Source: Monarcha castaneiventris obscurior (lineage: Eukaryota; Chordata; Aves; Passeriformes; Monarchidae). From it: a stretch of 64,000 nucleotides of DNA. Shown here one piece after another: positions 37,319 through 50,930 of this stretch; within the stretch, counting starts at the first letter, position 1, and every line of letters starts with the position of its first letter. A program made the translations under genes and the position numbers. Below the pieces are notes generated by a model. The model saw only the letters and a list, made by a program, of their open reading frames with translations. It did not search any database and had not been told where the DNA came from. Location of the stretch: NCBI GenBank assembly GCA_026261815.1, contig JAMPIT010000417.1:529501-593500 (forward strand), given 5' to 3'.

Positions 37319-40300
37319 AAAAAATAAAAATACGGTTTCAATCTATAAATCCCTAATAAGTCATTAGAAAATGTTTATGAAGGTAACAAGAAAATTATTT
37401 TCTTCCCTAAAAAAACCCAAAACATGGTTGTATTTTGAATCTCTAAATATTAAAATATTATTTTGCATAGAATCTATATGCTGTCCAGGTAGCCTTATAA
37501 CTGTTTTCTTCAAGAGAGGAAAGCCCATCAACATTATTATAATAAGTGAGTGCTGCAACCTATAGCAAAGAGATTTTGCCTTTTAGCCTACATCAAGCAC
37601 AGTGCAAATTGAATTACATAAGAAAGAAATGAACTTACAGAATTACAGCTGGGATATAGAAAATGGATGACGATTTGCTGAAAATCGTAAATTAAATCTA
37701 TGTTCAACAAGAGCAATTTTCTTATACATTTCTATTTAAAGTTTCATTTCCTAGTTGTGTCACAAAAGTAATAGCTGGCAAAGTCATATTAATTACATTC
37801 CTCAAAACAGTCTGTTTTCTATCCTATATATCCCAATCTGATCATGATGATAATGTCAAAAATATTTTTAAAATTGAGCTAAACCTTACATTTTTAATTA
37901 CACATTTCAGATGTTCTCTTGTAAGCTATCTGGATCTGAGTTCAGAAAACTAATTATTTTCCATGTTTCACATATTCTTATTTACACAAAAGTGACTTCT
38001 GTCATGGCCAGTTCTTCAAACTGGCCAGCACAAAGCAGTAGTACATTTAAAGTGCTCCTTTAGAAAACCACCCTTACTTTACATTCATTCTGTATAATGT
38101 CACTTATCCCTGAAGATCCCAAGTGTCTGAGCCACAGGACAGTCCTGTTAATGATTGTTTGAACAAACAAACTAGCAGGAAGTCAGTTGTCAAAAGCAAT
38201 TGGCAACTAGTACAACCCACTGACATATTGAATTCTGCCATTTTTCTGGGAACATCAGAGATTTTAGTGATTCTTTAGAAGATAAATTTGTAGACAAAAT
38301 GCAGCAGTAACATTGTGAGGTAGACGTTTTCTTGGCACAAGCCTAACTACAATCCTTAGCAATGAGTCATGGCATAGTTTTTCACCTGGTTTTGTAACTT
38401 ATCACATGATGCCACAATTTATTGGTTGGACATTTCCTCCAGAGATACAACAGGGAACACAGGCTGGAGTTGGAAGGAATCAGTCTCCAAAGCAATAAGA
38501 ATATATGTGCTTGATAGGTGAGATGCAAATAGCTAGTCTTGAGTAACATGACATTATTCCACACTCCACAATATTTTTAATAGAGCTTTATATTAATTAT
38601 ATAATTTCTGAATTTCATAACAAGTAAAAGAAAAATAGCTAGAAAATATAGATGTTATTAATGAATACTCACTAATTACTATACATGTATTTTGTGGGGT
38701 AAATATTGCATTTATTCATACAGTTGTAATGGATCACTATATTTAATAGATAACTAATTGTGTATCAAAATTTAGCAATATTCCCTGTTCCAATGCTCGT
38801 GCTTATTTTAAAAATAAGAACTCTTGCAGTCAAAATAAAGGGAATGATGATTGTTATTAACAGTAGTAATAATAGCAGTACTAGCATGTGATGGATATTA
38901 GTTTCTCTTTATATTTACATGAAGAGGAAGACAATCACAGGGACAGATTTCTTAGTCCGCTCTTGAATCTCTATTTCAATTCTTAAAAAGAAGCTAGACA
39001 AACATCTGTCAACACGGTCCTACGTTGAAAGGAATAGACTCATAGAACATTCTAGGTTTTCTGTAGCCTTAGTTTGTGATTTCACAAAATTACTAGCAAC
39101 AATATTGCCTCGATGCCTTTATGTTCTGCTTCTTTGCCTCTGCCCTTCCTTTTTCCAGCCTATTCCTTAGCCCTGGCTCAGTCTGCACAAGTGTTTATGT
39201 GATCATAATTTGAACAAACACAAAAAACCTTGAAACAAAAATAAATCTTAAAAAAAATTTTTTTTTAAAGCAGAAGCAGGTTAGACTGCTACTGTTATTG
39301 AATATTTTGTCTTTTAAAATCTTGGCCTTCTTTTCTGTGATTTTTTATAATTTTTTTATAATTTCATAAGCATGTAGGCATTCTGAATTTCTACAATGAA
39401 TTCTGAGCCATCACGTTGTCCTAGCACAAGGTTTACATAGAGCTATTCTCTCTAAAAACAGCATGGTTATTAACAACAAAATCCAGCCTATATCCAGCCC
39501 ATAAACCAGAAATTATAGGTTGCAAACCATTTGTACAAAAAACATTTATTATATAGTTCTTCTCAAATAGATAAGTAAAATGGGAAAACAGGTCTTGTTC
39601 AACAAGACCTTTCAGCAGATGTCCAATTTAATGCACATGAGCAATTCCAAAGTCAAAGCACCTGCTTGTATGCATAAGGATATTTTGTTGAATCTTCTGC
39701 AGCACTGAGAATGAAGTGAAGGATACCATAGCAACAGTAACTCAGTTCTTTCTGAGGAAGGGGGAATTCGCAGCACTTTTCCATGTTTAATGCAGGTCTC
39801 TATGTTCATTTTGCAAAGAAATTTGAAAGAGATTGATTCTTTTAATTAGCATTTTCACGAGTAGTGCTCCCCAACAGTCTGGAGTCTGTAGTGGGGAAAC
39901 AGGAGGTCACAGTCATCCCACTGACTTCATGCATTCATTATAATGCAAGATAATAAAGAGGGGTTTTATTCTAAGAAAGCAAGGTGCATCAGCTGACCAG
40001 TAACTGTCATATTAACAGGTTTTTAAGCTTGTCACCAGTTATAAGAAGAAATAGCACAGATTTTTTCTTGGAAATTTGCAAATTCTGGGAAGGCAAAATG
40101 CTCAGAGTATCTTTTAACAGTGACAGAAAGAGAACCATGCCTGTATATCATTACTATAATTTTGTCTATATTTGTGTGGAAATAGAAAGACTTTTAACTT
40201 GTACACTTGTTCACTACAACAGTCTTGTTACTCTTGAAGTCAGTAAAAGATACTTTTACCTTACTCTGTTTTGGTAAAAGCACAGAAGAAAAAAGTTCAT

Positions 40301-41114
40301 CTTTGATACGTATTGCTGGTGATCCACTGAACCTAAATCATCCCTCTACGAATGGAGAGGGATGGAAAACTTCAGCCCATCCATATATGTGTCTCAGATG
40401 GGATAACATCTTCTATTTGTTCCCCTGCAATTACTGTTGAAGAAAACTAGTTGACCGCCTAAAAATAGACTACTAAATTTTAAGCCTAAGCAAAGCATGT
40501 GGACATCAAATTTGGCATCACTGTGGTCATTGTTTAGCCTTCACAATTGTATCATCATACTTGTGCAGAGAAATACTTTGACCTCAGAAGGATTTTTGCG
40601 CACATGGTAAAGTCTACACAAATCACATTTTTATTTGTGGCATTTTCTAAAGTACACTGGAAGGAGTATTTTTGTATGTATTTCATGCATATGGAGGTAG
40701 ATTTGTGCTTAGGTAGGCTATTGAATAGAAAAACTGATCTAAACTCACAAGAATGTCTTAGTAAATAAGCAATAAGAGTGATGAGGTATAGCTTAGTCCT
40801 CACCAACAAAGAAACTAACAATGCATCTGTGTGAAATGAAATGCTATTTATCTGTGAACATCTGAATGTACTGAAGGCATGAAAACAGCACTATTACTTT
40901 TCACTGAATTAATGGAAAAAAGCTATCATAATGCCTTTATTTTTTTGCTTTTTCCACTTAAATCAATGTGTTATTTTCAAGATCTTTCTGTTTCCTCTTC
41001 CTCTGACAGCAGTTACCCACACAATTACATAAGAAATACAGGTGAAAAGGTGTTAATTTACTAACAATGATATGTGAAGTTTAAATAAGAATGGCATTCT
41101 ATTGGAGGGAAAAG

Positions 41115-41131
41115 GTGGGGGGGGGGGTGGG
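41115..41131. repeat. G-run (G11 T G3)
   Basis: Eleven consecutive G, one T and three more G lie in an AT-rich background. Such runs are prone to length mutation and sequencing error and can stack into quadruplex structures. Confidence 0.9.
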
Positions 41132-43579
41132 AAGAAAAGGCAGCTACATTTAGCTGAATGTAGCTAAACTCAGACCTGCAGAGATCTGTGTGCCTGCTCA
41201 CCTACTGGCATGTGGGAGCACTTTGACTGTCCGTGTGAGTTGAGTAAGCATACAAGTAGCCATTCATTGCTTCAGAGCCTTGAAGTGTGCCTCTGTTCAA
41301 TATTTACAAGTGCTGTTTGCTCCTCAGGGGGACTGGTACCATTTAAGTCTTCCAAATCTATCTCAAATGTCATGTAGAGGTGGGAAGGATTTTATTTTAG
41401 AAGAGATGGAATTTAGGTTCTTTCTTCTGCATTAGTATCAGACAGAATGATTTACTCCACACTTGATAAAACACACATTGCCATACCATTTCCATTTCTG
41501 CTGAAGCAGAATATTCTTCTGAAGTCCCCTCCCCGAGTTCCTTGCAGCTAATTTCACTACTGTTTTGAAAATGTATGAGATACATCTTGTTAAAATGAAG
41601 CTGACACTCAGAATCAGTCAAGCTTAACACTAATTTAACAATTGCTGTCCTTCACCATGAAGCAGATGAGTGATTTGGAAAAATGCCTGCTTGTATGTAT
41701 TACCATGGGTCTTGTCTTGCAAAACCTTTTTTTTGGGGACTTTACCAGTGGTCAGCATTTTTCCTTTCATAGAGTATTTTCACTGTGTACCAAGATGTGG
41801 GATCTCTTTCTTTCCTAGGCTTTTTTACCCTTGCCAAGGGTTTGACAGTGTTTATGGAAAGGTGTAACATGGAATGACATAAATTTGTCTGCATTCTAAA
41901 ACTGGAGACATGAATTATGATTAATCTGTGTCAGAGAATATGTTTACAAACACAGGTAAGTACGTTAAACACACAAACACACTACTAATTACTGTGTCCC
42001 TATGTGGAGTGACTAACAATATCTTTCCATTCCTGATTAGGCCTTCAAAAAAAAAAAAAAAGGAGAAAGAAGAGGTCGGACCTGAAGCATCATCTTGACA
42101 CTATCTGCAACTTCAGGCACCCAGATGAGGCACCTAAACCTAAAACTTAATAGTCTATAAACCCTTATCTACTCAAAGAAGATACACATTCAATGTTATA
42201 TGAGCTGATATTCCCCCTCCATTCACTTTATAATGGATATGCCGGTGTCTTAAGCAGAGCAATCAGATGTGCAAAGATGAGATGAAAAAGAGTGTATGTA
42301 AATAATTTGATGCAAAGCACTATTAGATATTTTTTCTTCCTTCATCTTTGATACTACCTGCTCATCTATTTATTTCAAAATGCCAGAAATGTGTTTCAAT
42401 GATAGGTAAGTTAAACCTTAAGACTGACAATAGAATTACCACACTAAGAAAAAGCAATACTGCAAGTTTCATGAAATTTATTCCATGTGGTTAAGTAAAC
42501 ATATTTGAATCTTCTCTGTGTATCAAACCAGATAACAATATTTTTCTTCTGTAAACGGACAAATAGGAGACTGTCATGGTTTAGTGTCTTAAAAACTCTT
42601 TTCTCCAAATTTGGCTTTACATTTTCATATCGACACAGTGTGAAAACAAAAAATGTTTACAAAACACATTACTCTTAGCAGATGCATCTTAGGATCATAA
42701 AATTACCATGTAAATCAGTTGTCAGGAAAGCTCTGATAAAGCAGGAGGTCAGAAATACACAATGGATTTTGCAAAATGCTGCACCACCTACGTCACGTTA
42801 GTGAGACTTCTCAGTGTAATAAAGATTTACTATTCGTCTTCTTATTAAGCTCTATAAATTCACTATAAAGTGAAATTTTAAAAATTGTAGGAGAAAAAAA
42901 ATTTTTTATTGTTTATAAGCTGGGAGAATGTTCTTCAAAATGGTCTGTTTGACATGTTGAGATTTTTAAGATTCTGTGTGTTTGTTATGTATGTAATACC
43001 ATTTTTTGTGTACATCCTACTTCTTTAATTAGTTTCCATCTATTAGCTTGTGAATGCAGGCATCAATTCCAAATCTGTTGCCTAGTTCAAGTGTGGGTTA
43101 GCACTCATTCTATTAGGTTGATATGAGCAAATATATGGCAATACATGAGAATTGCATATCAAGCATTTATATGCTGTACACATGAAGTACAGCATACATT
43201 TTAAGGATACATTATTTTATCCTTAGGTTAATTTATCTCAACAGAACACCAAAAAAAATTATTAAGACATACAACTATTATCCAGATCCATCCATACTCA
43301 GTCTTGAAAACAATTGTTTTTGTGGCATTTAACTTAATTCTCATATAATTTTGTCAAGGTTAGAGCTCAAAAGTAGCTAACTGGTTAAGAGCAGCTATAT
43401 GAAAGTTTGAAAACTGGAACAAAAACATACAGACTTTCCAGTCAGAGCACTACTGAAAACAAAAAAAAAATATCCATGAGGATTGATATATGATAGCTAA
43501 TGAGCTCCACTCCAAAAGCATAAATGAAAAAATATCAAAATAAAAAGCAATCAATCTTCCACTCTACTTCATCAGTCTT

Positions 43580-44099
43580 CTCTGCTCTGCTCTGATGAGA
43601 CCACACCTGGAATGCTGCATCCACCTCTGGGGTCCTGAGCACAGGAAGGACATGGACCTGTTGGAGCAGGACCAGAGGAGAGCCACAAAAATCATCAGAG
43701 GGATGGAGCACCTCTCCTATGAAGAAAAGCTGAGAGAGTTGGGGTTGCACAGCCTGGAGAAGAGATGGCTCTGGGGGAGACTTTTTGCAGTTTTTCAATG
43801 CTTAAATGGGCTAGTAAGAAAGATGGAGACAGACATTTTTAGTGACAGGACAAGGGGTAAGGGTTTTGCACTCAAAGAGGGTTGATTCAAATTAGATATA
43901 AGGAAGAAAGTTCTACATTGAGGGTCATGAAACACTGGAGCAAGTTAACCAGAGAGGTGGTAGATGTCCCATCCCTTGGAACATTCTGAGCCACCTGGCC
44001 TAGTTGAAGATGTCCCAGCTCATTGCAGGGGGATGGGGTTAATGACTTTAAAAGATCCCTTCCAACACAAACTGTACTGTGATTCTATGATACTATGAT
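43580..44099 (+). mobile_element. CR1 LINE, 5'-truncated, with RT C-terminal remnant
   Basis: This is the best-preserved CR1 in the window. It opens in the C-terminal part of ORF2, where MRPHLE, 'LWGPEHRKDMDLLEQDQRRA', '[20 protein letters not shown]' and 'SDRTRGKG' match the CR1 reverse-transcriptase polyprotein end as known in birds. The frame stops at 43885, and 3' UTR follows with 'gttgaagatgtcccagctca', 'ccttccaacacaaactg' and the tail 'gtgattctatgatactatga'. The copy is about 520 bp and lacks the endonuclease and the RT catalytic core, so it is inactive. Moderate divergence suggests intermediate age. Confidence 0.96.
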
Positions 44100-46887
44100 C
44101 CAGCATCCAGCAAATGTAATTACTTTTAAACACAGCAACAAATTCTTGTTTGAATCTCATTTGTACATTTGTGAGTATAAATCAAACTAGAATGGTAATT
44201 CCCTAAATAATTGATATAAACCATGGTTCATTATCAGAGTAAAGATACATATTCTCTAAAGCATATATTAAAGACGTCTGGGAATGATGGACCTGTTATT
44301 TAGTACCTCAGCTTCAAAATACAACTTAAGCACTCAAACAGTCATTTGTACTTAGTCTCTTATTTTTACACATTTTAAGCTGGGTTAATATATTTTCAAT
44401 GCATTAGCTTCAGAAAAGAATGAGTTTTACAGCTGAAGCATTGGTATCCTCTCTGTCAAGCAGGTGTCAATTGCATAAGCCTATCCTAATCCTCTAGTCA
44501 GACAAGGAATTCATCTTTCTTCTTTAAAGCAGACTTAGACATTGTAGCTTAAAAGTCTCAGAGTCGTCAGGTTCCTGAAGTATTTCAGAACAGGTATGAA
44601 ATATGTTACAATTCCTCAAAAGTGAGGGCATACAGGAAGAATGTTTACTAAATGAGAGCCCGATAGAATACTGTGAAACATCCTAAAACACACTCTCAGC
44701 TGGTGCAAACTTTTGCAACTAATGTATTATAAAATATTATATATATATATGTATATGTATATATAAAATAAATATTTTCCTTGATCAGAAAAAAAACCCA
44801 TATAATATTAAGTCACAAAACAGTGCATTAGGGTGTTGTTAGTATTGTCCTTGGATGTGTCTTCAGCAGCTTGTGCATATCTGAAATGTTACCATAAACA
44901 TGTCACAAAATGGCTCAAAATTCTTAGGCACTGTGTTTTCCTTCTTTTTCCTTAACATAACAGATCAGCTCATGAAAAAGAATTAAAGGTCATTCCCAAT
45001 AGAAGAATAAGTGGAAGACAGAATTTGCTGTGGGGATTCAGGTCAACCTAGCATGAAAAGAAGGTGCCTAGCTAACTGTAAGACAGTAGATTGGACAACG
45101 TGAAGGTTTGAAATGTAGGGATTGGTCTGAAAAAACCCACTCCATTTCAGAAATACAACCAGAAGCACTGAAGGTTAAAATTAGAGTCAGGAGTTACCCA
45201 AATGAGATCTTGCCACAGACCAATATTCTCTTTTGTCAGTCAGTGGAGCTATGTAACAGCTATGAAATAATTCTTTCAGAAATAATAAAAGAAGAGTTAA
45301 TCCAGTAGCAGACATTACTGAAAATAGCACATACTGTTGTTGTTCTAGGTCTGTGCTCAGTAGCCACATTCTTAGGAAACAGGCAATTCACATGAAGTTA
45401 TTTTCTTTATTACTTGGCTTAGCCCCTGAAGTGCCGCTAACTAGCAATTAGTATTCAAAGCACTTTGATCTAAAGCTGTATTTTTCTCCTGTAGATGTTT
45501 TTAGAACATTGTAGTGAAGCTGAGGAAATCGACAGTGGTCACAATTTTTAGCTTGAGAAAACGGAAAGCAAAAAAAAACCCCAATTTGTTTAACCCGAAA
45601 GGGAATGAATTTATACTAATGCTTATTTCTTGAATAAAACTTCATCTAGTGCTCATGTTTCCAGAAAATAAACCAATTTTATGTTAGTCAGACTTCTTAC
45701 TCTACCCCTGCCTCACTCTGCTGTGAGGAATATTTGCCTTTCAGTACAGCATTGTGCTCAAACCACCTGTACCCCTCAGCTCTTGCAGAGTGCAATGCCT
45801 CCTCTGTCTTCTGTCAGCAAGGTGAAGAAATGAGGGATGAAGGTACTGCCTACTTCCACTCAGTTTGTTAAGGCTTAAATGACTACACAAATGAAGGCAT
45901 CAGAAAAACAGTCCCAATGTATTATCCTCTTTTGAAGAAAATGAAAGCCTCCTGAAAATAATTTGTTTAAAAGGCTTTCCCCATTGAAGCACTGCCTTTT
46001 CATCAATATGAGTTTCTTTGTTATGGACATCACTAAAAGATATGTTAAAAGTTTTAAATTTTTGTTAAAAAAAAAATTGATTTTGAAATGAACTAGAGGT
46101 ACCAGAAAATTGTATCTTGATTTTTTTTCCACTATGAAAGGAAATTACAATTAACTTTTAATTTGCAATTGAGTGAAATGGCTACATTTTTTGCAAGTAA
46201 CAAGCACGGAGGAAAAATTGCAAGTGCAATTTTTTCAATATCTGAAAAAAAATCAGGCTACATGTGATTGTGTCAAAGTAATACTGCAATGTGTATATGC
46301 AGTTAAAAAAATGCTTCATCTACATTACTGAAAATTCAAAATAAAACATAAGTTTATGCATGCTGGGGAATCTCACAGTTTGCACTAGATGCAGACAGAA
46401 GAGATCATCACTTAAGAAGCAAAAAGATGTTTCAGATACCAAGAGGAGAATGGAGGAAAGTGCTTAACAATGGATGAAGGCACAAAGTTGCAAATAATAA
46501 CTACAAAAATAGACTGTGTTAACTGGAAGCAGAGATTTAGATAAGGATAGCAGCATGAATTCACTTATGAGCTGAGAATGAGCTATTTGAACTGCATATA
46601 GAATGAAGGAAAAAAGAGATGAAAAAGAGCATAGGAGAGTGGAATGGAATTGTAATGGCAAGTATAAAAAGAAAGAGTAGATTCTGAGATAATTGAAGAA
46701 GGAAAAGTAAAAATATATGCAGAGAGCCTAAATGTGATGAAAAAAAGGCAGAGGAGATAAGGAGGATTTATTTTTTGCATTATATATTTGACTGACACTG
46801 TCTGATAAGCACATATTTCATGAGGAGCAATTATTTTAGAAGACAAAGCCGAATTTTAAAAAGTAACTTGTAGAGGTTTCTTACAGT
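44100..46887. other. Unique AT-rich non-coding DNA
   Basis: No gene is supported. Frames are at most 87 codons. A TA/TG microsatellite lies at 44727-44770. The purine-rich part at 46.4-46.75 kb produces tyrosine-, serine- and phenylalanine-rich minus frames by composition alone. Confidence 0.5.
44727..44770. repeat. (TA)n imperfect microsatellite
   Basis: Alternating TA with a few TG breaks over about 44 bp. Confidence 0.9.
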
Positions 46888-47434
46888 CTTGTTGTTGTGG
46901 TTTAAGCACAGATGGAAATTAAGCACCATGCAGATGCTCACTCAACCCTCCCCCCTCATCCCCCCCACCCCAGTGAAGTGGGCAGAAGGATCAAAGTAAA
47001 ACTTGTGTGTTGAGATAAAACAGATTAATAATTTAAAATAAAGCAAAACACAATAATAATGGTAAAAAACAGTAATTATAATAAAAAGGAAACAAACAAG
47101 TGATGCACAATGCAACAGCTGACCAATGCCAGGCCCCCGTTCCTGAACCCAGATTGGCCACACTTCCAGCTAATTCCTCCCAGTTTATGATGTTCTGTGG
47201 TGTGGAACATCCCTTTGCCCAGCTATGTTGCCTCCCAGTTTCTTTTGTGTACCTCCTCATTAGCAGAGCATGAGAAAAGGAAAAAAGTCCTTTACTTAGG
47301 ATAAACACGACTTAGCAAGAAAACAAAGCATCAGTGTGTTATCAACACCATTCTCATTCTGAATCCAAAACACAGCCCTGTAACAGCTACTAAGAAGAAA
47401 TTAACTCTACCCTAGCTGTATCCAGGACACTTGT
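46888..47434 (-). mobile_element. Solo LTR of an avian endogenous retrovirus (ERVL-like), with 5-bp target duplication
   Basis: The LTR proper is 46893-47429 (537 bp). It begins TGTTGTGG and ends CCAGGACA on the plus strand, and is flanked on both sides by CTTGT (46888-46892 and 47430-47434), an exact 5-bp target site duplication. Sense is minus. In that direction it starts TGTCCTGGATACAGCTAGGG, passes a decayed TATA region ('catcataaactggg') and a poly(A)-type AT stretch ('attattaatctg'), and ends with AAACCACAACA. This architecture and wording match an LTR family abundant in songbirds. The 5-bp duplication fits class III (ERVL); the exact family name needs a repeat library. No internal viral sequence remains, so it formed by LTR-LTR recombination. 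The 73- and 91-codon frames across it are not genes. Confidence 0.93.
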
Positions 47435-50400
47435 TTTTGAGAAGAAAAAAGTTTAAACAACTTTGATAAAGAAGGTTGATTTTATTTTAGAAAGCCCAGA
47501 AATAACTACTCGATGAGTGGTTATGACTATATCTTCTGCCCTGACAAGGACATGTGCCACAGTGCATTCTGTGAAACAACTCCAAAACAATCAACTAACC
47601 AAAAATACCACAGGCTGTTTAGAATGTTCTGTGGAACTCACTGGAAATATGTTTCAGTCAAATTATGAAACCCATCTTTTGGGACTAGAACATTTGAGAC
47701 ACTGGGCCAAAGTCCATTGAGTATCTTGTCCCTTCTAAGACAAAATACTTTCTATTAGAAGAAACATTGAATTTTAGTGATTTCTAGAGGGAAAGCTAAT
47801 CATTGTTAGCAAAAGGAAGGGATGGAGCTGGGAGTTTTCTTCATTAACGTAGGAGAGAAGAGTGACAGAAACTGCTGTAAAACAATATTTTTCTTAGTAT
47901 GGAGAACAAAGAGAGCAAGCCATGCAGCAGTTAAAGAAAGGAAATGGCTCCCATCCTATGAACACTGACCAAATCCTAAACTTGCAGGGATGAAGTCAGG
48001 ATGTTTCATTAACTGTATCCCTCCCCTCATTCTTACACTTCTGGTGAGAAATTCCTTTGCTAAATGTCCCCTTTGGACATATTGTCCCCAAATGGTTTAA
48101 CCTGGACCCCACAGGTAGATGAAAACTAATGCCATTTGTGCAAACACAGGTTATGACAAGTCTGAAGCTCTGACCTCAGACAGTAAGGCAAGAAGCATGG
48201 TGTGACAGACATTATGCCAGCATTCTGCAATTATCCAAAACATAGCTCTTTGCTATGTATTGTGTAACCTTGTGCTCAGACAACATCTTCACACAGGTCC
48301 ACCTTTCTATCTAGATCATGAGAACCAGTGTCTTTGGCGTATATATGCACAGCCCTCTGCACCCTCTGCTAGTGGATGAGGCATCCAGAGCAGCACTTGT
48401 GTGTCAGGCATTGCCTCCTCCTTCCCTGGTGAAGGCTGTGAACAGGCTGAGCATCCAGCGGTGCACACAGTGGAATGGGGGTGTGGTAACAAGGGAAGTA
48501 TTTTTAAACTGTAAAAAATCCAGTGGTAATGTTACTAATATATCTTGGTGTCATCTATTTAATTCTCTTCTCCCAAAGGATCTGCAGTGTCTTCCTGAAT
48601 CTTCTAATGCTTTCCTGCTTCACCCACTCACTCCCTAGTGACATACAATCCATGGCCCGCTGCTGCTCAAATTATGTCTTCCCTGACACAGTATCCTTGT
48701 AGGTTTCAGTTACACCAGATTGCTCGTTTTCTGCTTTGCTAGGAGATGGCAGGAGTCAAGAGGAAGGGAAGGAGGCAGGGCAGACAGAAAGTGGCATTTT
48801 AAGTAGTTGCCTTGGCTCAGGGCAGTGAAACCGTGAGGGCAGGAGAGACAGGGACCAAAGATGCCTGATCAGGGCCTGCCTGAAGGATACCACCACTGTG
48901 AAATTCTCCTTCCCTTTCCTGTACTGAGCCAAGAGCTGCTGTTCTGCACTATTTCCACCCACCCCTCCATGCTTAGGCTTTTGGTAAAATTGCTTTATTC
49001 AGTGAGTGAATATGCTTTTTCTCTTTTATGATGGACTTTCAACATCTCAGGACCTACAGTCCCTGCCCCATTGGGTCCTCACAGCCAGATCTCTTGTCTC
49101 TCCAAGTAACACCATCTCTGCTCATTCGAAGCACACCAATCCTACTCCTTGTTACTCCTTGTGTCCCTATCCTCTGTGCACTCCTTCTAATTTACCACCA
49201 GTCAGTGCTTTTATCTGATACTTCCATATCTGTAAAGTTTAATAGGATATCAATTCTATTTTTCTTTCTGTGTGGTCCAAAAAATATTTGCACTAACTTG
49301 TGACACTGATCTCTCAGAATTATTGACTTGATTTTATAGCAAACCTGAACACTGAAAGCACACCCACTGAATTATATTTTGATGATGCCAGTGAAGTCCT
49401 TGTTCCATTTCTAAACCACTGATGGAATATTCCTGTTAATACTAGTTAGATGCCTCTTTAACTCTTCACGCCTAAAACATTCATGATAGACCATCAGTCA
49501 GTATTTTTATTTCTCAGTTCTTTTTGCTTGTGGAGTTGATGTTGGTCATACTTTTGCTGTTATTGTTACTATTATTAAAGCAAGCTTCTGCTACAGGAAT
49601 GAAATTCTGTAATCAAAAAGTCTCTACAAGAATATCTAATGAATTCAGCTGATGACTGAGACTATGTGAGCTATAGATTTGTCAAAGGAAGACAACTGTT
49701 CTTGACTCCCCTGATTCATTCTGTGACAGATGTTACATTCAATGAGTAGGGGAATGTTAGAAATAAGCAGTTATTTATTCATTCCACAGTCTCCTGCGGC
49801 AAAAAACTACGATAGTGACAGTGCTCACCCACACTGAACAGCTCAGAAATGCCAATTTATGATTAAAAAGAAAGCTGATTGTTCTGTTAACATGGAAACC
49901 TTTTAGAGCACAACAAAGGGAAAAATAATCTACCTTCAGGGCCTTACTGGCTACACAGTATGACATGTACCAGAGCACATTACTGCAAGTTTTATTTATT
50001 CCATTGTGCAGGTTAGGATGGCAGACATTTTTCATGCAAGACTAGAACTCACACTGGCCCTTTTCAAGGAGGTGATTGGGACCCAGTATATGAGATTTCT
50101 CTATAAATAACACTAGCATTTCTTGGCAAAGAGATGAATTTCATCCTGAGTGTAGATTTTACTTACAGATGAATGGTGCTCCCACCTCTCCAGTCTCTTC
50201 CTGGAATAAACACGGCCACAGGAGGGTTTCACTAACAAAATTACATCAGTGCAAGGTCAGTTATAATTCTCTCACTCTTCTCAGTATCTAAAGAGCCAGC
50301 AAATGACAGTCACATGGCTTTAGCATTCAGTAGCTTTGTGTATTTTGGGAGATCAAAGTTCCACTTCCACTGTGATTCTGTAAAATTTGTGATATTTGTA

Positions 50401-50930
50401 AAATCTTACAACTCAGCACTTGCAGGAACCTTCCCTTTGCTAGCCCATCTTGCCTTCGACCTCATTTGAAGCTCTGGAAACTTCTGGTGATGGCATGGCT
50501 CATGAGCTGTTATTGCCTACGTGGCCTCCACTTTAGCTCTGACCCATGGACAGACATTTTTATCCAATCTGCTGCTTCCAACAGTTGTGGGAAGTCTGAT
50601 CCCACATTGATCTGTTTAGATCATTATACTACCTATAAGCTGTGTTAACAGTTGATAATGACAACTGACTGCAATCTTCTGCTTTACTCTTCCTTTCCAT
50701 TTCTTCTCTGACTTCCTTCACCAGCCATGAATATGGAGTGGTACACTTTTGCGTTTATTCCCAAAGGATAATCTGGTAGGAAAATGTGAATATGTTCTCA
50801 AAGCAACAGCTTACTGGTTGTATGTAAAAAATGTAAAAAATCGTTTTTTCTCCTGGGATTTTCAAAATTAGATATTTGGTGCCTCTCTATAGGAAAGTAC
50901 CATATTTAAATGTCATTATTAGTGTGACTT
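47435..50930. other. Unique non-coding DNA
   Basis: No gene is supported. The stretch at 48.3-49.2 kb is GC-richer and carries frames up to 106 codons on the plus strand and 68 on the minus strand. None shows a domain, and they overlap antisense to each other. I see no mobile element. Confidence 0.5.

Larger units (their letters stand above)
35213..43579. other. Long unique AT-rich non-coding stretch
   Basis: No gene or clear mobile element is visible over 8.4 kb. Open frames are at most 97 codons (39.98-40.28 kb, no domain recognised). Low-complexity parts are a T-run of 13 near 36.62 kb, a TTTG tract at 37240-37318, a repeated 'ttttttataa' at 39341-39360, a G11 run at 41117-41127 and an A15 run near 42.05 kb. 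A perfect donor consensus CAG|GTAAGT lies at 41953-41961 with no supporting acceptor or reading frame. Confidence 0.5.

Noticed and set aside
41953..41961. Perfect splice-donor consensus CAG|GTAAGT
   Set aside because: No acceptor with an open reading frame was found to the left; isolated consensus matches are expected by chance.
42588..42604. 'tgtcatggtttagtgtc', resembling the start of the LTR at 50.93 kb
   Set aside because: Similarity stops after about a dozen bases and no LTR body or end follows.
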